Source: Stictocephala bisonia (lineage: Eukaryota; Arthropoda; Insecta; Hemiptera; Membracidae). Taken from it: DNA of 64,000 nucleotides. A model generated the notes under the pieces. The model was given only the letters and a program-made list of their open reading frames with translations, did no database searches and had not been told where the DNA came from. The position numbers and the translations under genes are program-made. The stretch is from NCBI GenBank assembly GCA_035578905.1, contig JAQJVL010000004.1, positions 525,501-589,500 of the forward strand, read 5' to 3'. Numbering within the stretch: position 1 is the stretch's first letter; the number at the start of each line of letters is the position of its first letter. Below are positions 47,766 through 59,304 of the stretch, in pieces.

Positions 47766-48812
47766 TTACGTAGGAAAATGAGTATTGCCCCTTTTCTCAC
47801 TGTCCCTCTTTTGATGATTTGAATTGCTCTCATCGATTGCGTCGGTGTGTTTGAAAATACAACGGAACAAATAGTTGTTGAAATGGGTTCGAAATGCATT
47901 GCTCAGAAAATATAAAATGAAAGGGTTAATGCTAATATGCACACAGCCAATGCAGTATAGAATGGTGATTAGAGGAGCAATATCTTGAGCGATTGAAAGG
48001 TCTTCAAGAAGATAGATTTTCAACGAAAAGAAGTTGTATGGAAAGAAACTTACAGCGTATATAATCACGAGAAGAAGAACTCGAAGAGCAACTCTTTTCC
48101 TCACTTCCATCTGGCGAATAACTGTTTCGTTTTGCTCTTGGAGAGATCGTCCACTAAAGTACAGCTTGCGTGCCATCATCATGTAGCAAATAGCGATTAT
48201 TATCAGAGGTATGATATACTCAATGAGGAAGCCAATAAGTGCATAAACGGCTGTCAGGTTTCTTGTGTCAATCATGCGTACACATTTTTGACATTGGCTT
48301 GGTGGAGTCTGAAGAAAGAACTTAATTAAGCTCATGGTTAACCCCCCAAACCAGGTAAAAATAAGCGCACGCCGGATGAAAGCACTAGCGGCAGCCTTGG
48401 TTCGGAGTGGTTTGGCAATGGCAAAGTACCTCTCGACACTCAGAGAAACCAAGCTGAAGCCCGTCCCATGAATGGCGGTCTCCATCACGAGTCTGATGAC
48501 GGGGCAGACAGCGGGGATATACTTCCCGACAAAGTCATAGGCAGGGGCTGTCGCACAAAGGACTAAAGTGGTGAAGTCGGCTACAGCCAGACTAACCAGA
48601 AGTGTGTTGGGTGCTGTTCTGACGTTCTTGTGGCGGACAAACACGAAGATCACCACCCCGTTGCCAACCAACCCCGTCAGGAAGACAGGGAATAGCATGG
48701 TGTAGAACGGCACCCAGGACTCGACATCAGGTGGACACTCGAGGGTGGAATTGACGACGTCAGTATTCAAGGTCGGGGTGGAGTTGGCCTCAATAGGGTG
48801 AGCAAGCACCAT
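47766..48812 (-). CDS. Class A (rhodopsin-like) G-protein-coupled receptor, bombesin/CCHamide-receptor-like, copy 2
   Basis: A 348-residue paralogue of the receptor at 15907, about 86% identical by hand alignment, with one extra residue in ECL2 (PPSQCQKC instead of ADKCDKC). All landmarks are shared: N-glycosylation sites near N10 and N21, G-N in TM1, LAVAD in TM2, Cys before TM3, ERY at the end of TM3, Pro in TM5, SFFP in TM6 (Phe instead of the usual Trp), and NPFILY in TM7. From TM5 to early TM7 only about two residues differ in 80, while TM4-ECL2 differs at over a third of positions. Other charged or polar differences (N97K, S98Y, G107R) lie near the extracellular face. It lies about 31 kb from copy 1 in convergent orientation. 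Start and Kozak context (aaaaccATGG) match copy 1. The frame is intact, so it is likely functional. The ligand is unknown. Confidence 0.95.
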   Translation of the reverse strand: MVLAHPIEANSTPTLNTDVVNSTLECPPDVESWVPFYTMLFPVFLTGLVGNGVVIFVFVRHKNVRTAPNTLLVSLAVADFTTLVLCATAPAYDFVGKYIPAVCPVIRLVMETAIHGTGFSLVSLSVERYFAIAKPLRTKAAASAFIRRALIFTWFGGLTMSLIKFFLQTPPSQCQKCVRMIDTRNLTAVYALIGFLIEYIIPLIIIAICYMMMARKLYFSGRSLQEQNETVIRQMEVRKRVALRVLLLVIIYAVSFFPYNFFSLKIYLLEDLSIAQDIAPLITILYCIGCVHISINPFILYFLSNAFRTHFNNYLFRCIFKHTDAIDESNSNHQKRDSEKRGNTHFPT

Positions 48813-48868
48813 GGTTTTTGCTGGGAGCTTCTGAAGAGTATACCACGCCTAACTCGAAAATCTGAAAA
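48813..48868 (-). promoter_or_regulatory. Probable splice acceptor and 5' leader of receptor 2
   Basis: On the minus strand, ctctttttcag ends at 48862, with a clear pyrimidine tract before AG. It is followed by attttcgagttaggcgtgg and about 30 more bases up to aaaaccATGG. The leader beginning (ttttcgag) is shared with copy 1, supporting an intron in the 5' untranslated region that predates the duplication. Confidence 0.6.
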
Positions 48869-49680
48869 AGAGTTTTATATAATCGGTATCAATGGCATTT
48901 ATATTCTTAATCGTATTTATTAAATACCGAAAATGACCTCAGCTAAAAATACAAATTACTTCACAGATCGTACAAATTTTTATTTCTTAAAACCTTAGAG
49001 ATAATTTTATCAAATTCAAACTCCAAGCAAAATTTATTTTGACAGAAATGTTTGCAGAACAGTAACAATGACATATTTTTACAGAGGTAATTTATTCTTC
49101 GTTTAATGTCAAACCTAAGTAGATCAAAGCTTAAGTACTTATGAAATCATAAACTGACTTAAATAAATATTCTCCAACTAAAAGAGAAATATCGTACACT
49201 ATATGGGCACTTGGCTAACAATATCTGCTTCAATGATCTCCCAAATCGTTTGAAATGTTGTTCCATTTTCAAGTCAATGGCAATGAATTGAATAACTTAA
49301 CTCATTTATATTGGCAATGATTTTGAAAAATTGAACTTTTTTGTTGGGCATTGTACTTGATCGTATATTATATTTTGTTGCTAATAAACATGGTTTTTTT
49401 ATTAAGTTTGAATTATTTTTAAATAAGGAAATGTCAATTAATGAAATTAACCTACAGCAAAGTAATTTTATATAGTTGTAATCAACTTGGAAGTTGAATA
49501 AGTACTTGTATCAAGAAGTTATTTGAAAGTATGTAACAGAATAATCATAATGAGCTAAATCTCACGAGCATTGCAGTCTACGATTGTTTCACATCTCAGA
49601 CAACGAGATGTTGCGAACGTTTCCTTAACTAACGATGAAAAAATCTCTCAAGTCATTAAGGATCTCTCCGAACAATATAT
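48869..49680. other. No gene recognised; 5' flank of receptor 2
   Basis: AT-rich and probably intronic or upstream for the minus-strand receptor. No exon can be placed. Confidence 0.5.
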
Positions 49681-50365
49681 TGTTACGTCCATCATGGTCC
49701 TGAATAAATAAGGCGATTCCACTCCTGGCTACTAACTGTTCTTTTTATTTACTAGTTGTAAATCACTAAATTACACTTTATTAGATATTTACAAACTTAA
49801 CGCTATTTTGACACTTAAATTAATCACTAATATTCACGAAAATTTATATTACTTATCACTCTGTTCAAATTATTAAATTTTCAATAAAACCAATATATTT
49901 TAATTTCAACATGTCTTGGTTAAATTAAAAATGTATTGTTTTTATTGAAAATTTTATAATTTGAACATATTAAGTGGCCAATATCAACTCTATCTCAACT
50001 TCACTACTTATCGCTCTGTCCACCTAATGTCTGATACTGCTCGGTATACTATCACTGCACTACCACATCTACTGGGACTGACTCTGTCACTCACTCTCTG
50101 TTCCTTCACTCTGAGTCTTGACTGACTGTCAAGTCGGTCGAAGGGTGTGTTTAGGTGGGAGCCCAGAAGATTTTTAAACTGGCGATGATGAACCTGGAAG
50201 GACATTCTAGAACTTCTCGACTCCAATTCAGAAAGGGCCTCTATTCACCTACAGGCGAATTATCTGCAATTATATTCCTTCCTGGAAGTCCTGGACTGGC
50301 CCCACGGGAAGACACCCAGGCAAGACTTAAGGTGGTGCTGATTGTGAGTGCCATGATCCGTAACA
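49681..50365. mobile_element. Solo LTR, 685 bp, with a 4-bp target duplication
   Basis: It begins TGTTACGTCCATCATGG and ends CCATGATCCGTAACA, giving TG..CA ends inside a longer imperfect inverted terminal match. It is flanked on both sides by atat (49677-49680 and 50366-50369). No internal retroviral-type genes and no second LTR occur nearby, so this is a recombination-derived solo LTR of a Gypsy- or BEL-like retrotransposon. The part at 50000-50350 is GC-richer than the surroundings. A small inverted-repeat element has inserted at 49867-49970. Strand is undetermined. Confidence 0.7.
49866..49971. mobile_element. 104-bp inverted-repeat element nested in the solo LTR
   Basis: Arms ttcaaattattaaattttca..aatttcaaca and, inverted, aaattaaaaatg..tgaaaattttataatttgaa surround a short centre (tgtcttggt). 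The arms match the outer 45-50 bases of the element at 37314-37514, so this is an internal-deletion derivative of that family. Confidence 0.75.
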
Positions 50366-50510
50366 ATATTATTCATAAAATTTGAACGCTTTATCTAACG
50401 GATATATGTAATTGTATCGATACATTTTCACTGGTTTGAGAATTTTTCACATTATAATATATTATAGTTAAATAGCTAGTAAAAAGGCATAAATAATACA
50501 ATGACTATAA

Positions 50511-50790
50511 TCAGGGGTCACCTCTGAACGCTTCACTTGCCAACCCCGTTACTCGTTGCACTTATGACACCTTGGCCTTCGGCCTCATTCTGTGTCTTTA
50601 TACTTAATTATTAGTAGGTAAACTGTATAAATACAAATCTTATTAATCGTATATAAATTAATTTACAGTAGTAGCTGCACTTGTGTTGCACATGTGTTGC
50701 TACCTATTTAATAATATAAACACATAATGCTGTCAGCCGATTTCTAAAGTTCTCATTTAATTTGTATTTATTTATCATCTAATTATTGAT
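50511..50790 (-). mobile_element. Helitron/Helentron-like non-autonomous element, copy 3 (diverged, inverted)
   Basis: On the minus strand it ends gaggccgaaggccaaggtgt, then aacgagtaacggggttggca, agtgaagcgttcagaggtga and cccctga. It matches copies 1 and 2 with several substitutions; the terminal CTAG has become CTGA. Interior similarity (aataggtagcaa..tactgtaaat..cagtttacctac) extends to about 50740. It is the oldest-looking of the three copies. Confidence 0.65.
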
Positions 50791-51359
50791 TAAGTAAATA
50801 AAAAATAACTCCATTATATTACAGTTGAAGCTGTGTAGGCCAGTGGGGGCTATTCACAGTAGGGTGCGAATTAAACCTTACTTAATACCTTCCCTGGGAA
50901 AAAATAAATAACTTCTTAAAGTAGAAAGACGGTTAGTGAAGTAATGCTTAAAGGACATACAGAGACACAGTGAGATATGCATTTATTTATATATAAGCTG
51001 AGATCAAACAAAACTTCCACTGACTACAATGAAACTTATTCTTTCTAAAATCAAGACAAATCTATTACTTCTTGAATATTAAAAATATCAATATTAACAT
51101 TTGACCACCAATTTGTCTAATTTTAAATATCCCTTCGTTTTGTTCTCATGGCAGAAATACGTACCTTGATGGCTTCCCGTGACCTTTAGGGTACAGGTAC
51201 ATATATTAAAAAATTATTATCTTTATACACACGGGAAAACAAAATTACAAATACGAGCACACTTTTTAACGACTAAAACGTTAAAAATTAGTCAATAAAT
51301 AAGGTCAAGGAGGAGTTGCGTATGTAAAAAAACTTTTCGAGAGCGTCAACCCTACTGTC
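50791..51359. other. No gene recognised
   Basis: AT-rich spacer before a minisatellite cluster. Confidence 0.6.
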
Positions 51360-51790
51360 CGATCCTGGGCGGGTGGAGGGTCAACAGCACCATACGATTC
51401 TGGGTGGGCGAAGGGTCAAAACCACTGTATGGGTGGAAAGTCAACAGCACCGTACGATTCTGGGTGGGCAAAGGGTCAAAACCACTGTATGGGTGGAAAG
51501 TCAACAGCACCGTACGATTCTGGGTGGGCAAAGGGTCAAAACCACTGTATGGGTATGGGTGGGTGGGCGGGTGGAAATTCAACAGCACCGTACGATTCTG
51601 GGTGGACAAAGGGCCAAAACCACTGTATGGGTATGGGTGGGTGGGTGGGTGGAAAGTCAATAGCACCGTACGATTCAGGGTGGGTGAAGGGTCAAAATCA
51701 TATTACGTGTTTGGGTGGATAGAGGATCAACACCATTGTACAATTCTGGGAGGGTTGAGGCCCATTGTACAAGTTAGGATGGGTTGATCA
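51360..51790. repeat. About 60-bp minisatellite (five to seven units, length-variable)
   Basis: The unit runs gtcaacagcaccgtacgatt ctgggtgggcaaagggtc then aaaaccactgtatgggtgg. Some units carry extra tgggtggg expansions (51549-51572, 51633-51652). The sequence is related in wording (tgggtgg, accactgta) to the 35-bp array that follows, suggesting common origin. Confidence 0.9.
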
Positions 51791-54660
51791 ATAGCTCTGT
51801 TTATGTCTGGGTGAATGGAGTGCAAACACCACTGTACTTGCCTGGGTGGGTGGAGGATAAACAACGATGTACGTGCCTAGGTGAGTGGAGGATAAACACC
51901 ACAGTACGTGCTTGAGTGGGTGGAGGATAAAAAACACTGTACGTGCTTGAGTGGGTGGAGGATAAACAACACTGTACGTGCTTGGGTGGGTGGAGGATAA
52001 ACACCACTGTACGTGCCTAGGTGAGTGGAGGATAAACACCACAGTACGTGCTTGAGTGGGTGGAGGATAAACAACACTGTACGTGCCTGGGTGGGTGGAG
52101 GATAAGCACCACAGTACGTGCCTGGGTGGGTGGAGGATAAACAACAATGTACGTGCCTAGGTGGGTGGAGGATAAACAACACTATACGTGCCTAGGTGGG
52201 TGGAGGATAAACAACGATGTACGTGCCTAGGTTGGTGGAGGATAAACACCACAGTACGTGTCTGGGTGAGTGGAGGATAAACAACGCTGTACGTTCCTAG
52301 GTGGGTGGAGGATAAACAACGATGTACGTGCCTACGTGGGTGGAGGATTAACACCACAGTACGTGTCTGGGTGAGTGGAGGATAAACAACGCTGTACGTG
52401 CCTAGGTGGGTGGAGGATAAACAACTATGTACGTGCCTAGGTGGGTGGAGGATAAACAACGATGTACGTGCCTGGGTGAGTGGAGGATAAACACCACTGT
52501 ACGTGCTTGGGTGGGTGGAGGATAAACACCACTGTACATGCCTGGGTGGGTGGAGGATAAACAACACTGTACGTGCTTGGGTGGGTGGAGGATAAACACC
52601 ACTGTACGTGCCTTGGTGGGTGGAGGATAAACAACACTGTACGTGCCTAGGTGGGTGGAGGATAAACACCACTGTACGTGCTTGAGTGGGTGGAGGATAA
52701 ACAACGATGTACGTGCCTAGGTGGGTGGAGGATAAACAACACTGTACGTGCTTGAGTGGGTGGAGGATAAACAACACTGTACGTGCTTGGGTGGGTGGAG
52801 GATAAACACCACTGTACGTGCTTGGGTGGGTGGAGGATAAACACCACTGTACGTGCTTGGGTGGGTGGAGGATAAACACCACTGTACGTGCCTGGGTGGG
52901 TTGAGGATAAACAACACTGTACGTGCCTAGGTGGGTGGAGGATAAACAACACTGTACGTGCTTGAGTGGGTGGAGGATAAACAACACTGTACGTGCTTGG
53001 GTGGGTGGAGGATAAACACCACTGTACGTGCCTTGGTGGGTGGAGGATAAACAACACTGTACGTGCCTAGGTGGGTGGAGGATAAACACCTCTGTACGTG
53101 CCTAGGTGGGTGGAGGATAAACAACACTGTACGTGCCTGGGTGAGTGGAGGATAAACACCACAGTACGTGTCTGGGTTAGTGGAGGATAAACAACGCTGT
53201 ACGTGCCTAGGTGGGTGGAGGATAAACAACTATGTACGTGCTTGGGTGGGTGGAGGCTAAACACCACTGTACGTGCCTTGGTGGGTGGAGGATAAACAAC
53301 ACTAGACGTGCTTGAGTGGGTGGAGGATAAACAACACTGTACGTGCTTGGGTGGGTGGAGGATAAACACCACTGTACGTGCCTTGGTGGGTGGAGGATAA
53401 ACAACACTGTACGTGCCTAGGTGGGTGGAGGATAAACACCTCTGTACGTGCCTAGGTGGGTGGAGGATAAACAACACTGTACGTGCCTGGGTTAGTGGAG
53501 GATAATCACCACAGTACGTGTCTGGGTGAGTGGAGGATAAACAAAGCTGTACGTGCCTAGGTGGGTGGAGGATAAACAACTATGTACGTGCCTAGGTGGG
53601 TGGAGGATAAACAACGATGTACGTGCCTGGGTGAGTGGAGGATAAACACCACTGTACGTGCTTGGGTGGGTGGAGGATAAACACCACTGTACATGTCTGG
53701 GTGGGTGGAGGATAAACAACACTGTACGTGCTTGGGTGGGTGGAGGATAAACACCACTGTACGTGCCTTGGTGGGTGGAGGATAAACAACACTGTACGTG
53801 CCTAGGTGGGTGGAGTATAAACACCACTGTACGTGCTTGAGTGGGTGGAGGATAAACAACGATGTACGTGCCTAGGTGGGTGGAGGATAAACAACACTGT
53901 ACGTGCTTGAGTGGGTGGAGGATAAACAACACTGTACGTGCTTGGGTGGGTGGAGGATAAACACCACTGTACGTGCCTTGGTGGGTGGAGGATAAACAAC
54001 ACAGTACGTGCCAAGGTGGGTGGAGGATAAGCACCACAGTACGTGCCTGGGTGGGTGGAGGATAAACAACACTGTACGTGCCTGGGTGAGTGGAGGATAA
54101 ACACCACAGTACGTGTCTGGGTGAGTGGAGGATAAACAACGCTGTACGTGCCTAGGTGGGTTGAGGATAAACAACTATGTACGTGCCTAGGTGGGTGGAG
54201 GATAAACAACTATGTACGTGCCTGGGTGAGTGGAGGATAAACAACACTCTACGTGCCTGGGTGAGTGAAAGATAAACAACACTGTACGTGCCTAGGTGAG
54301 TGGAGGATAAACAACACAGTACGTGCCTGGGTGGGTGGAGGATAAACAACACTGTACGTGCCTGGGTGAGTGGAGGATAAACAACGATGTACGTGCCTGG
54401 GTGAGTGGAGGATAAACAACACTGTACGTGCCTGGGTGAGTGGAGGATAAACAACACTGTACGTGCCTAGGTGAGTGGAGGATAAACAACACTGTACGTG
54501 CCTGGGTGTGTGGAGGATAAACAACACTGTACGTGCCTGGGTGGGTGGAGGATAAACAATACTGTGCATATATGTGTGGGTGGAGGATAAACACTAACGT
54601 ACGTGTGTGAGTGGTTGGAAGATAAACACCACTGTATGTGTCTGGATTTTGGTGGAGGGT
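51791..54660. repeat. 35-bp tandem array, about 82 copies, with long internal segmental duplications
   Basis: The unit is gtgggtggaggataaacaac plus actgtacgtgcctag. Variant orders are duplicated: the block at about 52402-52704 recurs at 53557-53859, an offset of 1,155 bp (33 units), and a block near 53057 recurs near 53407, an offset of 350 bp (10 units). The minus strand is nearly stop-free in all frames, giving frames of up to 310 codons that cycle the same 35 residues (VYPPPTQARTVLFILHPPRH..). They are not credible genes. Confidence 0.97.
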
Positions 54661-55963
54661 TAAGACCACTGTATCACCCACGTCTGAGCGATTGTGGGTG
54701 GGTAGGAAGTTATTGCCGTGGTAGTTAAATGGCTAAAGCTTAGGACTGTGGTGTACTGATTTCTTTATTGGTGGGCATTTTAAATTGAAGATTTCATTAT
54801 AAGTTTCATGGACTTTTAGTATTATGATGAGAATTTTGAACCTTGGAAACAGTTTCGATGGATTATAATCTAATAAATAACATTTATTATGATATACCCA
54901 TTATTATAAAGGTTTATCCGTCCAGTTTCTGCTAAGTATTGGGTATATTGGAGTATGTGTGAACGTATTTTGTGATTAAGTTAAAACACATCATAAATTT
55001 TATTACTTAAGTTGAAGAAATTTAGTTGCTGAAAATAAAAGCAAACACAGACAGACATCATAAACTGTGTTAATCTGCCATACTGACATACTGAACTATG
55101 AGATTCGTTGATCAGATTTCTAATGAAGTTAACACAGGTGGTTTATATGAACAGTTTCTTTATAAAAAAATAAAACCATATATATATTAATAAAATCTAA
55201 ATCAGTACAATTTGAGAAGAACAGATGTTTCTACATGTATTTCAAATTTGTGAAATACTTCGTTTTTGGCATTTCTTTAGGTAAATTTTATTGATAATAT
55301 AACTATTCCACCTATGTAAAGAGGGTGATTTTGTAAGCAAAATTAATGTTTTATGTTTAATAAGACAAAAAATATATTGATGATGGGTGCAGGAACTAGT
55401 AAATTACACAAATAGTATAAACCAAAATCTGAACCAGATACTTGTATTTATACGATTAATTTCAAATAATCTATAGCTGTAAAAGTATAGAGAACATATT
55501 TTTTGCAACAATAAATTAAGAAATGCTTTTATTATGATAAATTGTTCAAAGATTATTGTTTTGATTACCAGTCAGTAAATAACTAATGTAGACATGGTTA
55601 ATATGTTATATTATACGTATGTTACAATAATCTGTACCAAAGGTCATAATAAAATATTGAAATGAAAATGACTTTATTAAACAAACAATTGGTGAGGTTA
55701 AGACTAAAATGTTCTCTCTTACTCCTAACTATAAACTAAATTATTGTTTAGTATCTTCAATGTAGTATATCTTTAGCAATAAAAGCGTTTCATCCAATAA
55801 TAACTAAGTGGTAAAGAGCGTGTGGCTTAGCTACACCTGTCGTTCAGAACTTTAGAATCTAGTCAAGATATGTTTTTGGTTATAAGTTATTGTAGTCGTA
55901 CACATATTTTGGAACGAGAGGTTACATTTTCTGTATTCGTCCCAATCCGTAAAAAGTGATTTA
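54661..55963. other. No gene recognised
   Basis: AT-rich spacer with no open frame or structure of note. Confidence 0.6.
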
Positions 55964-56134
55964 GGCCTCTTTTTAGCCTAGTGGTTAGCACGTCTGCTTC
56001 ATTTGCAGATGGTCACGGGTTCAAATCCCGGGAGGTCCACTTAGAAATTTGCTGATGGGTTTGGACCGTTGTCCCTAACAACGTATATCTACACAAAGTA
56101 AAATACCTCTGGTGTAGATAGAATGAAAAAAAAG
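55964..56134 (+). mobile_element. tRNA-derived SINE or tRNA-like pseudogene (CAT anticodon loop)
   Basis: 55964-56039 can be folded as a tRNA: acceptor strands ggcctct and ggaggtc, D-arm/A box tagcctagtggttagcac, anticodon stem tctgc/gcaga with loop ttcattt (CAT, Met-type), and T-arm/B box gggttcaaatcccg. The T stem is one pair short and the base 3' of the anticodon is T, so I doubt it works as a tRNA. A roughly 95-bp tail with an inverted tatctacac/ggtgtagata pair and a terminal A-run (56126-56134) makes a SINE more likely. Confidence 0.65.
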
Positions 56135-56173
56135 TTAATTATTAGGTTACAGCATTAAATTATGTAGAAACCG

Positions 56174-56992
56174 TACTAGTATAATCCGCGCCAAAATAGT
56201 CCGACGATAGCTGTGGCAAGTGAAGCCCCCCGCCTCACTTCTCGCCCAGCAATGTTGTAAAATATAAATTCGTTGAAAATATTGATGATTTGTCTAAACA
56301 TCTATTGCAGTAAACAGACGCTATCATTTTTATTATAAACCATGGTACATAGAAAAGAAAACTGTATCACGCACATCTCCAATGAAGTCACATTGGTGAA
56401 ATTACAAAAATAAACACAGAAATACTGTTCTAATTCCCATTGTTATACCAGCTGATAAGTGGTAAATAACTTGCTTAACTATTCAGCTGAATGCTTATAT
56501 GTAATTGGTGGATTTAGTTACCAGTATTTAACAGAATAAAAAAAACAGCTGATTTCGCCCATGTGACGTTACAGTCTATTGCGCAGTTTCGTCGTGATAC
56601 CTGACATCTTTTCTAAATAGTTACCGTGTTTGTGTCATAATGCACGTGTTTTGGTTTTATATATATAGTAATATAATTATGGATAAAAACAGCTATTTCA
56701 TTTGATAAACATTCCTTAATAGTACTTTCTACAGATACAATATTTATATTATTATAATGCAATAAACAATTACAGGATTAACACATACCATAGTTCATTT
56801 TACCACTAAGTTCTACAGGTCTGTAAATATGACTATGCAGTTGGTTTGTAAACAAAACACCAATTAAATTGAAAGTATTGAACATACTCATACTTGTCAC
56901 AGATGATACATGTGGTTTGGTGATTCTCAGAAACGATATGGCAACACCGCCTAAAATGTCATCGGACTATTTTGATGTGGTTTATACTACTT
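56174..56992. mobile_element. About 820-bp element with ~33-bp terminal inverted repeats
   Basis: The left end tactagtataatccgcgcca, then aaatagtccgacga, is mirrored at the right end by tcatcggactattttgatgt, then ggtttatactac (56959-56992). The interior has no recognisable transposase. It is a non-autonomous DNA element with uncertain target duplication. Confidence 0.6.
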
Positions 56993-57257
56993 ACTTAGGG
57001 TATATTCAGTACAAAAACAAACTACAACCCGAACACGTATCAACCCTAATTTAATTTGACTCTCATATCCTTTGTTAGCGTCTTTCGTTGATAACCTCGC
57101 CAGTGTATGTACGTATACCTTGTACTATAAAACTATAACACATTTATAATAGCATTGAATATTTGGAAAAACATATCTTATCAGTTTTGTTTAAAAATTC
57201 CTTTCAATCACGTACTCCTATTGATAAAACTTTAGTCAGTGGATAGTAAATTAAATT

Positions 57258-57558
57258 AAATACTTGTTTAACTAGTTTGTTTAACTAACTATTACTGTGG
57301 TTTAACTAACTATTACTGTGATTTAACTAACTATTACTGTGGTTTAACTAACTATTACTGTGGTTTAACTAACTATTACTGTGGTTTAACTAACTATTAC
57401 TGTGGTTTAACTAACTATTACTGTGGTTTAACTAACTATTACTGTGGTTTAACTAACTATTACTGTGGTTTAACTAACTATTACTGTGGTTTAACTAACT
57501 ATTACTGTGGTTTAACTAACTATTACTGTGGTTTAACTAACTATTACTGTGGTTTAAC
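57258..57558. repeat. 21-bp minisatellite, about 13-14 copies
   Basis: Nearly identical copies of tttaactaactattactgtg plus g. The first is partial. The homogeneity suggests recent expansion. Confidence 0.97.
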
Positions 57559-59304
57559 GCCATTATAGAATTTTAACCATTTATTGAATATAAAATTGCC
57601 TGTTTTATTGATTTCATTTATTTTAGATTATGACTGATTTATTTTTGGTATTTAACCAGAAATATTTAATCTATCGTAAACATTTCCTCAATATTTTCTT
57701 CTTGCTAGAATACTTCTGCTTAGCTTTACTGTACACAACAAGTAAATGTTATTGAATGCTATTTTTAAACTCACTTTGTATTACCAATATGTTTTCAGTA
57801 ACCCAATTTCAATTTAACCTTAATATTTTTAAATTAATATTTAACGTAAGAATAACTAGAGAAACCAGCTTGGTATTTAACATAAAGAGAGCTAGAAGTG
57901 GTCCAGAGGTCAGGTATGAGAACAAGTAGTGCGTATTTAAATAGAAAAAAATGTTTGGCTATGGTGTTTTCCATTCTCTAGAGTATTTGGATCTTCCATA
58001 TAAAATTAGTGGGCGATCTGCAAATAATTATTGACATTTAAATTTTTTTAATTCAATATTTTACTATTACAATCCACATTTTTACTGTAATTTATTTTGT
58101 GCACAAAAAATGGTCAATTTGTAGCCTTAATATCATCACTTCTCAATAAAGAAATGGCTTTAATTCATTAGTAAGATCCACTTACACTAAAGTGTAAGTA
58201 AATAGAAATGGTTTCTAATAGTGGTTTGGTTTAGTAAATGATTACTTTTCAGGAAATCTAATATCTTATTAATTTTTAATTGGGCGTATTTATTACTACT
58301 AAGCAGAAATATTTGTTCACTATTGATTTAATTTAGTTTTAAAAGAACGACCATGGTTATCTGGTTCAATGTAAGCAAAATATTCCAAATAAACATACGA
58401 CCAAAGTTATATACAATATAACTCACCCACAGAATAAAAACACAAAAGTATCTTGTCCTTGATGGTTTATAATTCCATAAAACTCTAAGTATTTAACACT
58501 TCAAATAAACATAAATTTGCACCTTTTAAAACATAGTAACATGTAGAACAATCACTTTTCTCTTAATGAATACATTAATCACAATTGTTAGAATAAAGTA
58601 AACAAAAATGACATTGCTCAAGGAACTCTACACAGACACATACAACGTACGGCTGGACGACCATGATGTAACTCTGTACGCCGGTGACAGTACGTCTACC
58701 CAGTGTGGAATGTACTCGTAGACCGGTTGTGCGCCAATTCCTTTCGCACCTCAACTCTGTCTGAACGGATCAACTTGACTGGTCCCTAAACCAGTTTATC
58801 CGGATATTTATATTTAATGTAAGACATTTATTCAGTATTTATGAGACGGTTTATGCTTCAATTCATTTATTTTCCGTTGTATTAACAAAGAGTTAGTGTA
58901 CAGTTTTGTAAATTATTTTATACAATTTTATATAATTTTAAAAGCTAAACAAATTATTTTAATATTAATTAATTTACTTACTTATCTTTATCCTTACAAA
59001 ATATCACAAAAAATATTTGTAGCAGGGAACCCGTTTTCCCAGAGAAGTATTGTTTACATTTGGTTTAACCTTGGAACGAAAAGCCATAGTTTTACGACCA
59101 TACTTTTTATTTACTCTACAACTTTGTTTCTGTGCACATTTTACCACTGTCTGTTGTATTCTAATAGTAAAGGACTATCGTGAAAGGCAATTAATTAAAA
59201 GCGGTCTATTATACCGCACGTGTAAGGGTGATTTTTTTAAATTTTACTTCGCCTTCCATTTAAGTAGATTTTTATACTTATTATATATATTATACACCTG
59301 AACT
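57559..59304. other. No gene recognised
   Basis: AT-rich. A patch at 58610-58800 is less AT-rich (acgtacggctggacgacc..) but has no open frame or family I recognise. The frames at 58896-59301 have no recognisable domain. Confidence 0.55.

Noticed and set aside
51352..54681. Overlapping open frames of up to 310 codons with cysteine- and proline-rich repeats
   Set aside because: All frames of a 35-bp and a ~60-bp repeat lack stops on one strand. Frames overlap each other and end at repeat mutations.
55964..56039. Functional tRNA-Met gene
   Set aside because: The T stem is short, the base after the anticodon is atypical, and a SINE-like body with an A-run follows. Kept as tRNA-derived only.
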